A stretch of DNA of 64,000 nt from an uncultured Oceanospirillaceae bacterium (GCA_913057435.1 CAJXNY010000014.1:1-64000); one strand, 5' to 3'. Positions 53,323 to 62,624 are shown, counted from the first letter of the stretch. Made by a program: numbers and translations. The notes: generated from the letters alone by a model not told the origin.

Positions 53323-53637
53323 TTGAGTGACTGGCGTATTTATATGGTGCGTTGTGCTGATGGCACTTTATATACTGGCATTACAACCGATATAAAGCGC
53401 AGGCTTGCACAACATAATGGTGTTAGTAAAGGCGGAGCGCGCTATACCCGTTGCCGGCGTCCAGTTGAACTGGTGTGGGCGGAACAATGTGAAGACCGCT
53501 CAGAAGCCAGTCGCAGAGAACATGCAGTGAAGAAGCTTACTCGGCAGGAAAAACTGACGCTAATCACACTGATGGCCGGGGTTGTCCGGGATCATCACGA
53601 TGCAGAGTTTATCAACAAACCTGAGAGAAGGTCGTAA
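53323..53637 (+). CDS. GIY-YIG nuclease-fold protein (UPF0213/YhbQ-like)
   Basis: A protein of about 104 residues consisting of one GIY-YIG domain: WRIYMVRCADGTLYTGITTD has both tyrosines and is followed by Arg in DIKRRLAQHN and the catalytic-region Glu in SEASRREHAVKKL. The start is uncertain: I use TTG at 53323 with AGG nine bases upstream; another TTG at 53284 would extend it. Small stand-alone members are thought to nick or repair DNA. It ends shortly before the PAS-GGDEF-EAL gene and may be cotranscribed. Confidence 0.78.
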   Translation: MSDWRIYMVRCADGTLYTGITTDIKRRLAQHNGVSKGGARYTRCRRPVELVWAEQCEDRSEASRREHAVKKLTRQEKLTLITLMAGVVRDHHDAEFINKPERRS

Positions 53638-53663
53638 GTTTGCTAACCGCAGAGGTTCGAAAA

Positions 53664-55730
53664 ATGGATGTTACATCGCTGATTGAGCGCTTGCCAGGGG
53701 CTTATTTTCGGTGTTTGTGTGATCAGCAATGGACAATGTTGAATATTACCTCGGATATAGAGCGTATTACCGGTTATACGCCAGAGGAGCTTGTGTGCCA
53801 GCAGCCGAAGGCCTTCGCTGACATTATTCATCCAGATGATGTACCGGTGGCTCATAATGCAATTATTGAGGCCATGGGGCAGCGGCGCTCTTATAGTTTG
53901 CGCTACCGTTTGCGCACGCGATGGGGTGAATATCGCTGGTGCTGGGAGCAGGGGATTGGCGTTTGTGACGCTGATGGGCGGCTGGTTTGGATAGAAGGTT
54001 TTTTAACAGACATCTCTGATCAATGCGGCAGTGAAGCTGAGCTGACAACACTGATGTCGGAGCAGCGCCACGAGCTGGCGCTCAACCAGCGCCTGATGGA
54101 GCAGTATAAAAAGGCGGTCGACACCAGTGTCATTGTCTCCAAAACGGATTTGGAGGGACGTATTACTTACGTTAATGATGAGTTTTGCCGTATCTCAGGT
54201 TTTCTCCGAGAAGAGCTGATCGGTCAAACCCATGCGCTTGTTCGTCATGCCGATACCCTCGATGCAACTTTTGTGGATATGTGGCGCACCATTCGTGCCG
54301 GAGATGTCTGGAAAGGCGTGATTCAGAATCGTAACAAACTTGGTCACTCTTACTACGTAAACTCCACCATGCTGCCTATTTTTAATGACCAGGGCGTTAT
54401 CAGCGAGTTTATGTCGGTGCGACATGATGTTACGGATCTGATCGAGACAGAAACCCTGCTGCGTCGCCAGACAACAGATGCGCTGACAGGGTTGCCAAAC
54501 CGGCAGAAACTGCTGTCTGATCTGACCGGCGAAACCCAGAGCTCGTTGGCGTTGATTAATATCATCGACTTTAGTGAGGTTAACGAATATTTCGGTTACC
54601 GCACCGGGGATCGTTTGTTGCAGCACCTTGCTGTGTTGCTGGATAACAGCCTGGAGCCTGGCATGCAGTTATACCGGCTGGCCGGGGATGAATTCGCGGT
54701 GTTGCAGCGTACGTCAGCGCCTCAGGGGGTGTTTGAGCAGTTCTGCCTACAGCTGATCCGGATGGTCGAGTCACGCGGAATTCAGGTGGATGATCAGGAG
54801 TTCTCTATCAGTATCGCTGTGGGGTCGGCGTCGGGGGGCAATGCGTTTATTGAGGCTGATATTGCTTTGCATCGTGCTCGCGAACATCAGTGCTCGTTTG
54901 AAGTTTTTGATGGCGATTCACGGCTTAAACAGCAGATAGAAAGCAATATTCGCTGGGTCAAGCGTATCCGTGATGCCATCCGCGAGGATCGTATTGAGGT
55001 GTATGCTCAACCCATTATTGATGCTCGTGATGGGACCGTGGCTAAATACGAGTGCCTGATGCGGCTGGTGGATGAAGACGGCAAAATATATACCCCATAC
55101 TTCTTCCTCGAGGCTGCACAGCGAGCACGGCTGTATACTGATCTGACGCGTATTGTGATCGCCCGCTCGTTTTCATTTTTTTCAGAACGTGAAGACGTGT
55201 TCTCCATTAATCTTACGGCACGCGATATCCTGAATACTGAAACAGCTGATCTGTTGCTGGAGCAGGCGCAAGAAACAGGTGTTGCCCAACGGTTGATTCT
55301 TGAGCTGGTGGAGTCTGAAGGGATTGAAAACTTCGAAAAAGTCCGCTGCTTTTTAGAGCGGGCGCGAGCTATTGGATGTCGGATTGCTGTTGATGATTTT
55401 GGCACCGGGTATTCCAATTTTGAGTACCTGCTGAAGCTGGATATCGATTACATCAAAATTGATGGCTCGCTGATTCGCCATGTTGATGTTGATAAAAACT
55501 CGCGGATTGTGGCGGAAACTGTCGTCGACTTTGCCCGTCGCCTGGGCTTGTTAACGATTGCTGAGTTTGTCCATAGCGAGGGGGTCAAGTCGGTGGTTGA
55601 AGAGATGGGAGTGGATTACTTGCAGGGATTCCTGTTGGGTGAGCCGATGCCTTTGAGCAATATTGAGCATATAGCTACGACAGCACTGCAAGCTGAATTA
55701 TCTGTTACACCGTTACCGCTGGTGCCTTAA
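53664..55730 (+). CDS. PAS-PAS-GGDEF-EAL c-di-GMP phosphodiesterase (probable)
   Basis: A 688-residue soluble protein. PAS 1 spans about 10-120 (SDIERITGYTPEELV), PAS 2 about 135-255 (an Aer-like pattern, GFLREELIGQTHALVRHAD). The GGDEF-like domain has AGDEF at about 340-344, and the EAL domain starts near 445 with ECL in KYECLMRL. The EAL catalytic set is otherwise intact: NLTARDIL, ELVESEG, DDFGTGYSNFEYL, DYIKIDGSLI and LQGFLLGEP. Hydrolysis of c-di-GMP is therefore likely, and the altered GGDEF may be regulatory. The start at 53664 has AGAGG eight bases upstream; a TTG at 53640 is the alternative. Confidence 0.88.
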   Translation: MDVTSLIERLPGAYFRCLCDQQWTMLNITSDIERITGYTPEELVCQQPKAFADIIHPDDVPVAHNAIIEAMGQRRSYSLRYRLRTRWGEYRWCWEQGIGVCDADGRLVWIEGFLTDISDQCGSEAELTTLMSEQRHELALNQRLMEQYKKAVDTSVIVSKTDLEGRITYVNDEFCRISGFLREELIGQTHALVRHADTLDATFVDMWRTIRAGDVWKGVIQNRNKLGHSYYVNSTMLPIFNDQGVISEFMSVRHDVTDLIETETLLRRQTTDALTGLPNRQKLLSDLTGETQSSLALINIIDFSEVNEYFGYRTGDRLLQHLAVLLDNSLEPGMQLYRLAGDEFAVLQRTSAPQGVFEQFCLQLIRMVESRGIQVDDQEFSISIAVGSASGGNAFIEADIALHRAREHQCSFEVFDGDSRLKQQIESNIRWVKRIRDAIREDRIEVYAQPIIDARDGTVAKYECLMRLVDEDGKIYTPYFFLEAAQRARLYTDLTRIVIARSFSFFSEREDVFSINLTARDILNTETADLLLEQAQETGVAQRLILELVESEGIENFEKVRCFLERARAIGCRIAVDDFGTGYSNFEYLLKLDIDYIKIDGSLIRHVDVDKNSRIVAETVVDFARRLGLLTIAEFVHSEGVKSVVEEMGVDYLQGFLLGEPMPLSNIEHIATTALQAELSVTPLPLVP

Positions 55731-55823
55731 CGCAGCAGGCTTTTGTGTTTTAAGCATTGTTGCCAGCGGCTTTTGGCCGCTGGCATTGACACGTTATCCT
55801 GAAAAACAGCGGGTCACGGCGAT

Positions 55824-57182
55824 TTAATGGCTGGCCTGGAGGAAAATACCGGGCTTGCTCACCAGGTCACTGCCAGTGTCAGCGATAAAGGTGATCTCGC
55901 TTCGAATCGGCAGGTCTGGATCGCGGTTACACAGCTGGTAGGTTTGCTCTGTACTGCCACTGGCTTCCATGGTCAGCTGCGCAGGCCCCGTGAGGTAAAG
56001 TCCAGCCGGACCTTGCAGTGTTAACTTGACCTGTTCAATGGTTGGGTCAATGGCTTCCAGCTTCACCAGATAGCTGTTACACAGTTCGCCCAGAGCATTA
56101 GTGTGGGTGATGGTATTGCGGTCCCGCAATACTTCCAGCAGCAAGTTATTGCGGTTCTGGAAACCATAAACCACAGCCGCAATGGTTACGAACAGAATCA
56201 TACCGTAGCCTGCAAGACGCGGGCGCAATACTGGACTGGCGTTGTTTTGCTGCTGGTTTTCAGAACGAAAAGCGATCAGGCCACGTGGGCGTTTGATCTT
56301 GTCCATTACAGTGTCGCAGGCGTCAATGCAGGCGCCGCAATCGATGCACTCATACTGCAGCCCGTCACGGATATCAATGCCGGTTGGGCAGACTTGTACG
56401 CACAGGTCACAATCCACACAGTCTCCTGCATCGCTACCTTTTTCTCGTACGCCCCGGCGTGGTTCACCCCGTGCGGCATCATAGCTGACGGTACGAGTAT
56501 CAGAGTCAAACATAACCCCCTGAAAGCGTGCGTACGGACACATGTGGGTACAGACCTTTTCCCGTACCAGGCCCGCATTAAAATAGGTGAGCGCTGACAT
56601 AATGATCAGCCAGCTGGCGGTCGCCAGCCCCATCTGCAGATTGAGCAGATCGCTGACCAGTTCGCGGATCGGTATAAAGTAGCCAGTGAAAGTCATGGCC
56701 GTGACTAACGAAGCCAGTATCCACAGGCTGTGTTTGGCGATACGACGCGCCAGGGGGGTGCCCGTCAGCGCCTGATCTTCCTGCCGACGGCGGGTAGCTG
56801 CGCGGCCTTCAGTCAGGGTTTCTATGCGGATAAATAGCCAGCTCCAGATGCTTTGCGGACAGGCAAACCCACACCAGACACGCCCCCAGGCTACGGCAGC
56901 AAAAAACATCAGGCAGGTGCCCGCGATCATCAGACCCGCCATCAGTGGCAGATCATGCCAGGCCATGTGGGTGCCAAACAGCATGATACGGCGGCTGGCG
57001 AAGTCGAACAGTAACCAGGGTTGGCCATCAATCTGTACCCATACCAGGGCAAAGTACATCATGAGCATCGGACCGCTGATCAGGCGACGCAGGTTCTGAA
57101 AGTAACCGCGGGTCAGGCGCACGTGAATTTTTCCGCCAACCGCTGTCGTGGTTGAAACGGTTCGGGTGGGTATTTGTTGCAT
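55824..57182 (-). CDS. ccoG: Cytochrome cbb3 oxidase assembly protein CcoG (FixG/RdxA)
   Basis: A 452-residue membrane protein with about five hydrophobic segments. It has a membrane cysteine motif VWCGFACPQSIW, then REKVCTHMCPYARFQGVMFD, and two 4Fe-4S motifs (CVDCDLCVQVCPTGIDI and CIDCGACIDACD), plus a C-terminal periplasmic beta domain (NALGELCNSYLVKLE). CcoG is a copper-reducing factor for cbb3 oxidase maturation in studied species. The ccoNOPQ/HIS genes are not in the window, so the gene is separate or its operon lies elsewhere. It is divergent from a MocR regulator. Confidence 0.92.
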   Translation of the reverse strand: MQQIPTRTVSTTTAVGGKIHVRLTRGYFQNLRRLISGPMLMMYFALVWVQIDGQPWLLFDFASRRIMLFGTHMAWHDLPLMAGLMIAGTCLMFFAAVAWGRVWCGFACPQSIWSWLFIRIETLTEGRAATRRRQEDQALTGTPLARRIAKHSLWILASLVTAMTFTGYFIPIRELVSDLLNLQMGLATASWLIIMSALTYFNAGLVREKVCTHMCPYARFQGVMFDSDTRTVSYDAARGEPRRGVREKGSDAGDCVDCDLCVQVCPTGIDIRDGLQYECIDCGACIDACDTVMDKIKRPRGLIAFRSENQQQNNASPVLRPRLAGYGMILFVTIAAVVYGFQNRNNLLLEVLRDRNTITHTNALGELCNSYLVKLEAIDPTIEQVKLTLQGPAGLYLTGPAQLTMEASGSTEQTYQLCNRDPDLPIRSEITFIADTGSDLVSKPGIFLQASH

Positions 57183-57343
57183 AGCAGGCTCCGTTGTCGA
57201 GTGATTTGGGTATGCGGCTCAGCCATACCGGTTCACTCTGTCCAGGTAAGGATTGCTAATCTACAGGAGATAAAAAATAGGGACAGGTTTAATAAATTAA
57301 TTTTGTTGCGGTACAGATTGGATTTCGGCACAGTAATACCACT

Positions 57344-58756
57344 ATGAGTGAATTTTTATATATCAAGCTTGAACAAATGTTCAGTGAAGAAATTGAAGCG
57401 GGCCGCTGGGCGGCTGGTGAGCGGTTGCCGTCGGTCCGTGAGCTATGCCGTGAGCGAGACCTTTCCAAAGCCACCGTATTGCATGCGTACAGTCGGCTGG
57501 AGGCGCGAGGGCTGATCGAGGCCCGGCCTAAGGCGGGCTACTTTGTCCGTCGCCAGGAATCTACGCCTGCTATGCCTTCAACCGGAGACCCTGATACGGT
57601 GCCTGCGCTGGTGACGGTGCCAGCGCTAATCCGGGACATCATGCGTAAAGGAGCGGCGTTTGATCTGCTGCCGAATGCTGATCGGCGGGCAGATGTGCCC
57701 GCCGGGATTGTTGAGTTGAATCGATCTGTGGCGCGCGCGCTACGTCACCAGCGAGGGTTACAGCATCAATATTATGATGAACCACTGGGGGTGCAGCCGT
57801 TACGTGATCAGCTGATGCGCCGTTATCAGCGTCGTGGCTGTCTGTTCAGTACCGAGCAGATCAGTATTACGGCGGGCTGTCAGCATGCGTTGTTTCTGTC
57901 GTTGATGGCGACCTGTCAGGCGGGGGATGTGGTCGCAGTTGAGTCACCCGGCTTTTATGGGGTGATTCAGCTGGCTGAATCGCTGGGGCTGAAAATTCTT
58001 GAGATTCCGGCCAGTACCGATACCGGTATGGACATGGATGCGCTGGCCAGCGCGCTTATCGAATGGCCAGTCAAAGCGGTACTGGTCACGCCAGCCTTTT
58101 CTACCCCGACGGGGAGCCTTATGCCCCAGGCGGCGCGGGCACGCTTACTGGCACTGGCAGATCAGTATGATCTGGTGATCATCGAAGATGATATTTACGC
58201 TGAGCTGTCTTTTACCGGTTCTGTCTCGCCGCTTAAGGCGCTGGATCACAATGATCGGGTGATTCTTTGTGGTTCGGTATCCAAGTCGCTGTCCCGTGAT
58301 TTGCGGCTGGGCTGGGTTGTGGCTGGGCGCTGGCAGGAGCGGATTGACCAGCTCAAACTGATTAATATGCTGGCCGGGAATCGGTTTATTGAGCAAGGTG
58401 TGGCTGATTTTATCTGTGATGGTGGCTATGACCGTCATTTGCGACGTCAGCGGCTGCAGTTGCAGAGTCAACGTGACCAGCTGGTGGAGATGTTGCAGCA
58501 GGAATGGGCGCTGCCTGTGCGGTTCAGTCAGCCGGAAGGGGGCTTATGTCTCTGGCTGGAACTGCCTGACACAGTAGATACCCTGGCCTGTTATCCGCAG
58601 GCTCAGGCGGCAGGGATGGTGATTACCCCTGGGGGGCTGTTCACATCCCAGGCGCGTTATAAAAACTGCCTGCGACTCAGCTTTGCCCACCCCTGGCACA
58701 GTACTCGCCGGGAGGCTTTGCTCTCTTTGGGTCAGCTGTTGATGGCAACGGGCTGA
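57344..58756 (+). CDS. MocR-type GntR regulator with aminotransferase domain
   Basis: A 470-residue fusion. The N-terminal GntR winged helix (EAGRWAAGERLPSVRELCRE, about 18-75) is joined to a fold-type I PLP aminotransferase domain with ITAGCQHALFLSL, LVTPAFSTPTGSL, VIIEDDIYAEL and the PLP-lysine motif GSVSKSLSRDLRLGW. MocR proteins use bound PLP or amino-aldehydes as signal. The ATG lacks a good ribosome binding site. It is divergent from ccoG with a 161-base shared region; the target is unknown. Confidence 0.9.
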   Translation: MSEFLYIKLEQMFSEEIEAGRWAAGERLPSVRELCRERDLSKATVLHAYSRLEARGLIEARPKAGYFVRRQESTPAMPSTGDPDTVPALVTVPALIRDIMRKGAAFDLLPNADRRADVPAGIVELNRSVARALRHQRGLQHQYYDEPLGVQPLRDQLMRRYQRRGCLFSTEQISITAGCQHALFLSLMATCQAGDVVAVESPGFYGVIQLAESLGLKILEIPASTDTGMDMDALASALIEWPVKAVLVTPAFSTPTGSLMPQAARARLLALADQYDLVIIEDDIYAELSFTGSVSPLKALDHNDRVILCGSVSKSLSRDLRLGWVVAGRWQERIDQLKLINMLAGNRFIEQGVADFICDGGYDRHLRRQRLQLQSQRDQLVEMLQQEWALPVRFSQPEGGLCLWLELPDTVDTLACYPQAQAAGMVITPGGLFTSQARYKNCLRLSFAHPWHSTRREALLSLGQLLMATG

Positions 58757-58843
58757 TCTGCCCTTAGTGTTTCATTTATAGGCATTTCATTTGCGACCGG
58801 GCCCGTTTTTCTGGCCCGGTTGCATTCGTCTCGGCTTTATATT

Positions 58844-58866
58844 GAAATGTTATATTATATCATTTA
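58844..58866. promoter_or_regulatory. Zur box upstream of the zinc operon
   Basis: GAAATGTTATATTATATCATTTA is a 23-base near-palindrome agreeing closely with the gammaproteobacterial Zur operator (GAAATGTTATANTATAACATTTC). It lies 46 bases before the DUF2796 gene and overlaps the likely promoter (TTGAAA, 17 bases, TATCGT), so zinc-bound Zur should repress the operon. Confidence 0.82.
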
Positions 58867-58912
58867 TCGTGCCCGCATCTTTTGATAACTTGATGATGTG
58901 GAGAATAAAGGG

Positions 58913-59524
58913 ATGGCGATCAGATCGGTTTCAGCACTGGCAGCCCTGCTGGTGGCACAGGGTACTGCAGTGAATGCAGTCGCTGAAGAATTTGAACAGC
59001 ATGGTGCCCATGAGCATGGTCATGCTGAGTTGATGGTTGCTCAATCCGGGAAATCTCTGACAGTGGCGCTGGAGTCACCGGCGATGAACCTGGTAGGGTT
59101 TGAGCATAAAGCCCGCACACCTGAACACAAAGCTGCTGTCCAGACGATGTTAACGCAACTCCGGCAAGGGTATGCGATGGTTGCGCTGGATAAGGATGCG
59201 CTTTGTTTGCTGGATACCGTCGACATCCGTCAGGGCTTACTGGCGGGTGATAAGGGTCATGATGAACATAAAGATCATGACGATGATGAGCACAAAGATC
59301 ATGACGGGCATGAACATGATGAGCATGAGTCAGCAGGGGAAACGCATTCTGATATTGATGTGACCTGGCAGTTCACTTGTATGCAGCCAGCGCAGCTCAA
59401 AGCCGTTAAGCTTGGACTCTTCAAAGCCTTCCCGCTATTAGACGAGCTTGACGTACAATGGACTAGCCCTGCAGGCCAGGGGGCGACGGAATTAAGCCCA
59501 CAACAGACCGAGTTCAAATTCTGA
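58913..59524 (+). CDS. DUF2796 periplasmic zinc-binding protein (ZrgA-like)
   Basis: A 203-residue protein with a signal peptide (AVNAVAEE near residue 22). It has a first His cluster EQHGAHEHGHAEL and a long Asp/His-rich stretch around residues 115-145 (repeats of DEHKDHD and HEHDEHE), as expected for zinc scavenging in the periplasm. The start at 58913 has GGAG upstream. It is first in a Zur-box-controlled operon whose order (DUF2796, ABC ATPase, permease, DUF3299) matches the zinc-starvation locus PA4063-PA4066 of Pseudomonas aeruginosa as I recall it. Confidence 0.88.
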   Translation: MAIRSVSALAALLVAQGTAVNAVAEEFEQHGAHEHGHAELMVAQSGKSLTVALESPAMNLVGFEHKARTPEHKAAVQTMLTQLRQGYAMVALDKDALCLLDTVDIRQGLLAGDKGHDEHKDHDDDEHKDHDGHEHDEHESAGETHSDIDVTWQFTCMQPAQLKAVKLGLFKAFPLLDELDVQWTSPAGQGATELSPQQTEFKF

Positions 59525-59525
59525 G

Positions 59526-60242
59526 ATGACCGCACAACTCGCTGACAGTGCGATTGCACTGACCGACGTTAAATTTGGCTGGCCAGACCAGCCTGCTTTA
59601 TTGTCCATTGATCAGTTTCGCCTGTTACCGGGAGAGCGGTTGTTTCTGTATGGCGCTTCCGGTAGTGGCAAAACTACCTTGCTTAATCTGCTGGCCGGAG
59701 TGCTGGTGCCTGACAAAGGCAATATTGAGCTGTTGGGGCGTCCCTTCAGCCAGTGCACTTCACAGCAGCGGGATCAGGTTCGGGCCGACCACCTCGGTTT
59801 TATCTTTCAGGTGTTTAACCTGCTGCCGTATCTTTCTCTGCTTGATAATGTCCTGTTGCCCTGCCGCTTTTCTGTCCGTCGGGCCAGCAGGGCCCGTCAG
59901 CGGTTTGGTTCTGAGGAGGCTGCTGCCCGTTATCTGCTGTCAACCCTGGGGTTGTCAGATCCGGCGCTGTTCAAACGGCCGGTGATTGAGCTGTCGGTCG
60001 GCCAGCAGCAGCGCGTGGCGGCGGCGCGGGCGTTGATTGGTGAGCCCGAACTGATTATTGCGGATGAACCAACATCGGCCCTGGACAGCGATATGCGTGA
60101 GACCTTTATCGAATTACTGGACAGCCAGGTCACCCACAGTGGTAGCGCTTTGCTGTTTGTCAGCCATGATCTGAGCCTGGCCACAGGGTTCTCCCGTAGC
60201 CTCTCCCTGGCTGAGCTGAACTCTGCGAGTACAGTTGTATGA
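59526..60242 (+). CDS. ABC transporter ATP-binding protein (LolD/MacB type), zinc operon
   Basis: A 238-residue ATPase: Walker A GASGSGKTT, Q-loop FQVFNLLPYLSL, signature LSVGQQQRVAAARAL, Walker B LIIADEPTSALD and the H-loop His in VSHDLS. The signature has SVGQQ in place of SGGQQ. It begins one base after the DUF2796 stop and overlaps the permease start by ATGA, so it works with that FtsX-type permease. MacB/LolCDE-type systems are mechanotransmitters rather than classical importers, so the cargo mechanism is open. Confidence 0.9.
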   Translation: MTAQLADSAIALTDVKFGWPDQPALLSIDQFRLLPGERLFLYGASGSGKTTLLNLLAGVLVPDKGNIELLGRPFSQCTSQQRDQVRADHLGFIFQVFNLLPYLSLLDNVLLPCRFSVRRASRARQRFGSEEAAARYLLSTLGLSDPALFKRPVIELSVGQQQRVAAARALIGEPELIIADEPTSALDSDMRETFIELLDSQVTHSGSALLFVSHDLSLATGFSRSLSLAELNSASTVV

Positions 60243-61495
60243 TGTTATTGAATCTGGCCTGGCGTAGCCTGTTAAACCGAAAAGTGACGGTGCTGCTGAC
60301 GCTGTTTTCCCTTAGCCTCAGTGTGTTGTTGTTGCTCAGTGTGGAAAAGGTCCGGCTGGAAGCACGTAGCAGTTTTGCTAACACTTTATCCGGGACCGAC
60401 CTGGTGGTGGGGGCTCGTACCGGTCAGATCCAGCTGCTGCTGTACTCAGTGTTCCGAATGGGCAATGCCACTAATAATATCAGCTGGAAAAGCTACCAGA
60501 AGATCGCCAGTCACCGCCAGGTCGCCTGGACCGTGCCCATTTCACTGGGCGACTCCCACCGTGGCCGGTCGGTAATCGGCACCACAGCCGATTACTTTCG
60601 TTACTACCAGTATGGTAAGAAACAGCCGCTGAGCTTCGCTCAGGGGCAGCCCTTTGCTGATCTGCATGATGTAGTGCTAGGGGCACGGGTTGCGGCTGAA
60701 CTGGGCTACAAACTTGGGGATCAGGTAGTGGTGGCCCATGGCATGGGTAATACCAGTTTTGCGCAGCATGAAAATCAGCCCTTTACCGTGAACGGCATTC
60801 TGGCCCCCACCGGCACGCCGGTAGATCAGAGCCTGCATATCAGTTTACAGGCCATTGAAGCAATTCATGTGGGCTGGCAGTCCGGGGTGAAAATACCCGG
60901 TGCCGACGAGCAAAAATTACTGGCCGAGGCTGATCTGACGCCAGCGCAGATTACCGCGTTTCTGGTCGGACTGAAGTCGAAAATGGCGACGTTTAAACTA
61001 CAGCGGGCGATTAACAATTACCGCGGTGAGCCGTTGCTGGCGATTCTTCCCGGCGTGGCGCTGCAGGAGTTATGGCAGATGATCGGCGTGGCTGAGCAGG
61101 CGTTGCTGGCGATATCTGTGATGGTGGTATTGACCGGTCTGACAGGGATGCTGACGGTGTTGCTCAGCAGTCTGAATGAGCGTCGTCGCGAGCTGGCAAT
61201 CCTGCGTTCAGTCGGTGCCAGGCCCTGGCACATTATGATGCTGATCCTGCTGGAGAGTAGCCTGTTAACGTTTACTGCCTGTTTACTGGGTACCCTGACG
61301 ATGTATGCTGTGCTGGCTGTGGCGGCACCGCTGATTCAGGCTGAGCTGGGGCTGAAAATTACGCTGGGTCTGTTGACCGGCTGGCAGTGGCGGTTACTGG
61401 GGATGGTGATGCTGGCGGGCATACTGGCCGGGCTGATTCCTGGCTGGCGTGCCTGGCGTAACAGTTTGGCCGATGGCTTGAGTGTACGATTATAG
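60239..61495 (+). CDS. FtsX/MacB-type ABC permease, zinc operon
   Basis: A 418-residue inner-membrane protein with TM1 at about 17-37, a large periplasmic domain (about 45-275) and three C-terminal TM helices (about 285-410), the FtsX/LolE plan. The loop SSLNERRRELAILRSVGARPW after TM2 is typical. It pairs with the overlapping ATPase gene. In zinc-starved cells such permeases may deliver zinc or couple with the DUF2796 and DUF3299 proteins; the exact role is not settled. Confidence 0.88.
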   Translation: MMLLNLAWRSLLNRKVTVLLTLFSLSLSVLLLLSVEKVRLEARSSFANTLSGTDLVVGARTGQIQLLLYSVFRMGNATNNISWKSYQKIASHRQVAWTVPISLGDSHRGRSVIGTTADYFRYYQYGKKQPLSFAQGQPFADLHDVVLGARVAAELGYKLGDQVVVAHGMGNTSFAQHENQPFTVNGILAPTGTPVDQSLHISLQAIEAIHVGWQSGVKIPGADEQKLLAEADLTPAQITAFLVGLKSKMATFKLQRAINNYRGEPLLAILPGVALQELWQMIGVAEQALLAISVMVVLTGLTGMLTVLLSSLNERRRELAILRSVGARPWHIMMLILLESSLLTFTACLLGTLTMYAVLAVAAPLIQAELGLKITLGLLTGWQWRLLGMVMLAGILAGLIPGWRAWRNSLADGLSVRL

Positions 61496-61533
61496 AAGTG
61501 GGTTTTACGTAAGATGATTGAGGTACAGAATTG

Positions 61534-62100
61534 ATGAGACGCTATGGGATATCTCTGTTAGCTGTGCTGTGGCTGGGGGTGACGCCGCTTCAGGCAGCAG
61601 AGCCCGTGGCGGCCGTAAAAGAGGTCGTTAATGGCCAGTCCGTCGACGAGCTTGAATGGGATAACCTGATGCCCGCCGGGTTTAACCTGGATTCAGTGTT
61701 TGCCCAGAGTGAAGCGTTAGGCTCACTGGATGATATGGATCCAAAAGCAGAGCAGGCGCTGGGGGAGATGATGAGTGCCCTGCAGTCCGCGCCGGTGGTC
61801 ACGGCACTGGATGGCAAGATGATCAAGCTGCCAGGCTTTGTGGTGCCGCTGGAAGGTGACGGTGAAACGGTGTCCAGTTTCTTTCTGGTGCCGTATTTTG
61901 GTGCCTGTATCCATGTGCCACCACCGCCCTCTAATCAGATTGTCTACGTGAACTACGAGCCCGGGGTGAAAGTCAGCAATTTGTATGATGCGATCTGGGT
62001 GACAGGAAAGCTGACAATCAGTACCAAAACCCATGAGCTAGGGACTGCCGGGTATGCGCTGGAAGCTTTTGTCATTGAGCCTTATGTCGTAGAAGAGTGA
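61534..62100 (+). CDS. DUF3299 periplasmic protein, zinc operon
   Basis: A 188-residue protein with a signal peptide (to about residue 20, LQAAEP). The DUF3299 signature FLVPYFGACIHVPPPPSNQI carries a Cys and a His that could bind metal. GAGG lies ten bases before the ATG at 61534; a TTG just upstream (61531) fits spacing slightly better. It closes the Zur-controlled operon. Family members co-occur with MacB-like transporters. Confidence 0.88.
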   Translation: MRRYGISLLAVLWLGVTPLQAAEPVAAVKEVVNGQSVDELEWDNLMPAGFNLDSVFAQSEALGSLDDMDPKAEQALGEMMSALQSAPVVTALDGKMIKLPGFVVPLEGDGETVSSFFLVPYFGACIHVPPPPSNQIVYVNYEPGVKVSNLYDAIWVTGKLTISTKTHELGTAGYALEAFVIEPYVVEE

Positions 62101-62269
62101 TATAAACTGTATCAGCGCTGTAACAGTTGAGTTTATAAGGCTGTTAATCAGAGTTAACAGTCTGACTTTATTGGATTTTTTGTCCGCTATTTTGGGTATT
62201 TTAAGAGGCTTTGTTGTCTATACTTTGGCCACAGCAGTTCGCTATATCCAGCTGATAGAGGCTATTCCC

Positions 62270-62503
62270 ATGAAGTTAATCAAACTTGCTGCGCCATTGA
62301 TGGCGTTCGCCTTAGTCACCGGTTGCGCCAGTACGTCTGAGCTCAATGAGGTGCGTTCACTCGCCCAGCAGGCTATGGATGCCGCCGATCAGGCGTCTCA
62401 GGATGCTAATTCCGCGATGAATGGCGCGAATAACGCCCAGGCCTGTTGCCAGAGTAATAAGGCCCGGATCAATCGTGCATTTGAGGATTCAATGCGCAAG
62501 TGA
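62270..62503 (+). CDS. Lpp/OprI-like alanine-zipper lipoprotein
   Basis: A 77-residue lipoprotein: signal MKLIKLAAPLMAFALVTGC with lipobox VTGC (Cys19), then an Ala/Asn/Gln-rich helix with heptad spacing (SLAQQAMDAADQASQDANSA) like the trimeric zipper of Lpp, and a C-terminal Arg-Lys that could be linked to peptidoglycan as in Braun lipoprotein. Two adjacent cysteines (QACCQS, residues 58-59) are unusual for this family. The start at 62270 has GAGG upstream. An L,D-transpeptidase gene, the enzyme type that makes the Lpp-peptidoglycan bond, is convergent 121 bases away. Confidence 0.85.
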   Translation: MKLIKLAAPLMAFALVTGCASTSELNEVRSLAQQAMDAADQASQDANSAMNGANNAQACCQSNKARINRAFEDSMRK

Positions 62504-62624
62504 ACGCCCGCTTCCGTGGGGCAGGCAGGGGGCGATCTGGAATGGGTCGTACTCCTGTGAACGGCCCCGTCCGCTGATTACCTCCGGCCTGTTTATTACC
62601 CACCGTCTGTTTATTACATAGTGG

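Noticed and set aside
53120-53326. 68-codon frame before the GIY-YIG gene
   Set aside because: No ribosome binding site, Cys/Phe-rich odd composition, overlaps the probable true start of the next gene.
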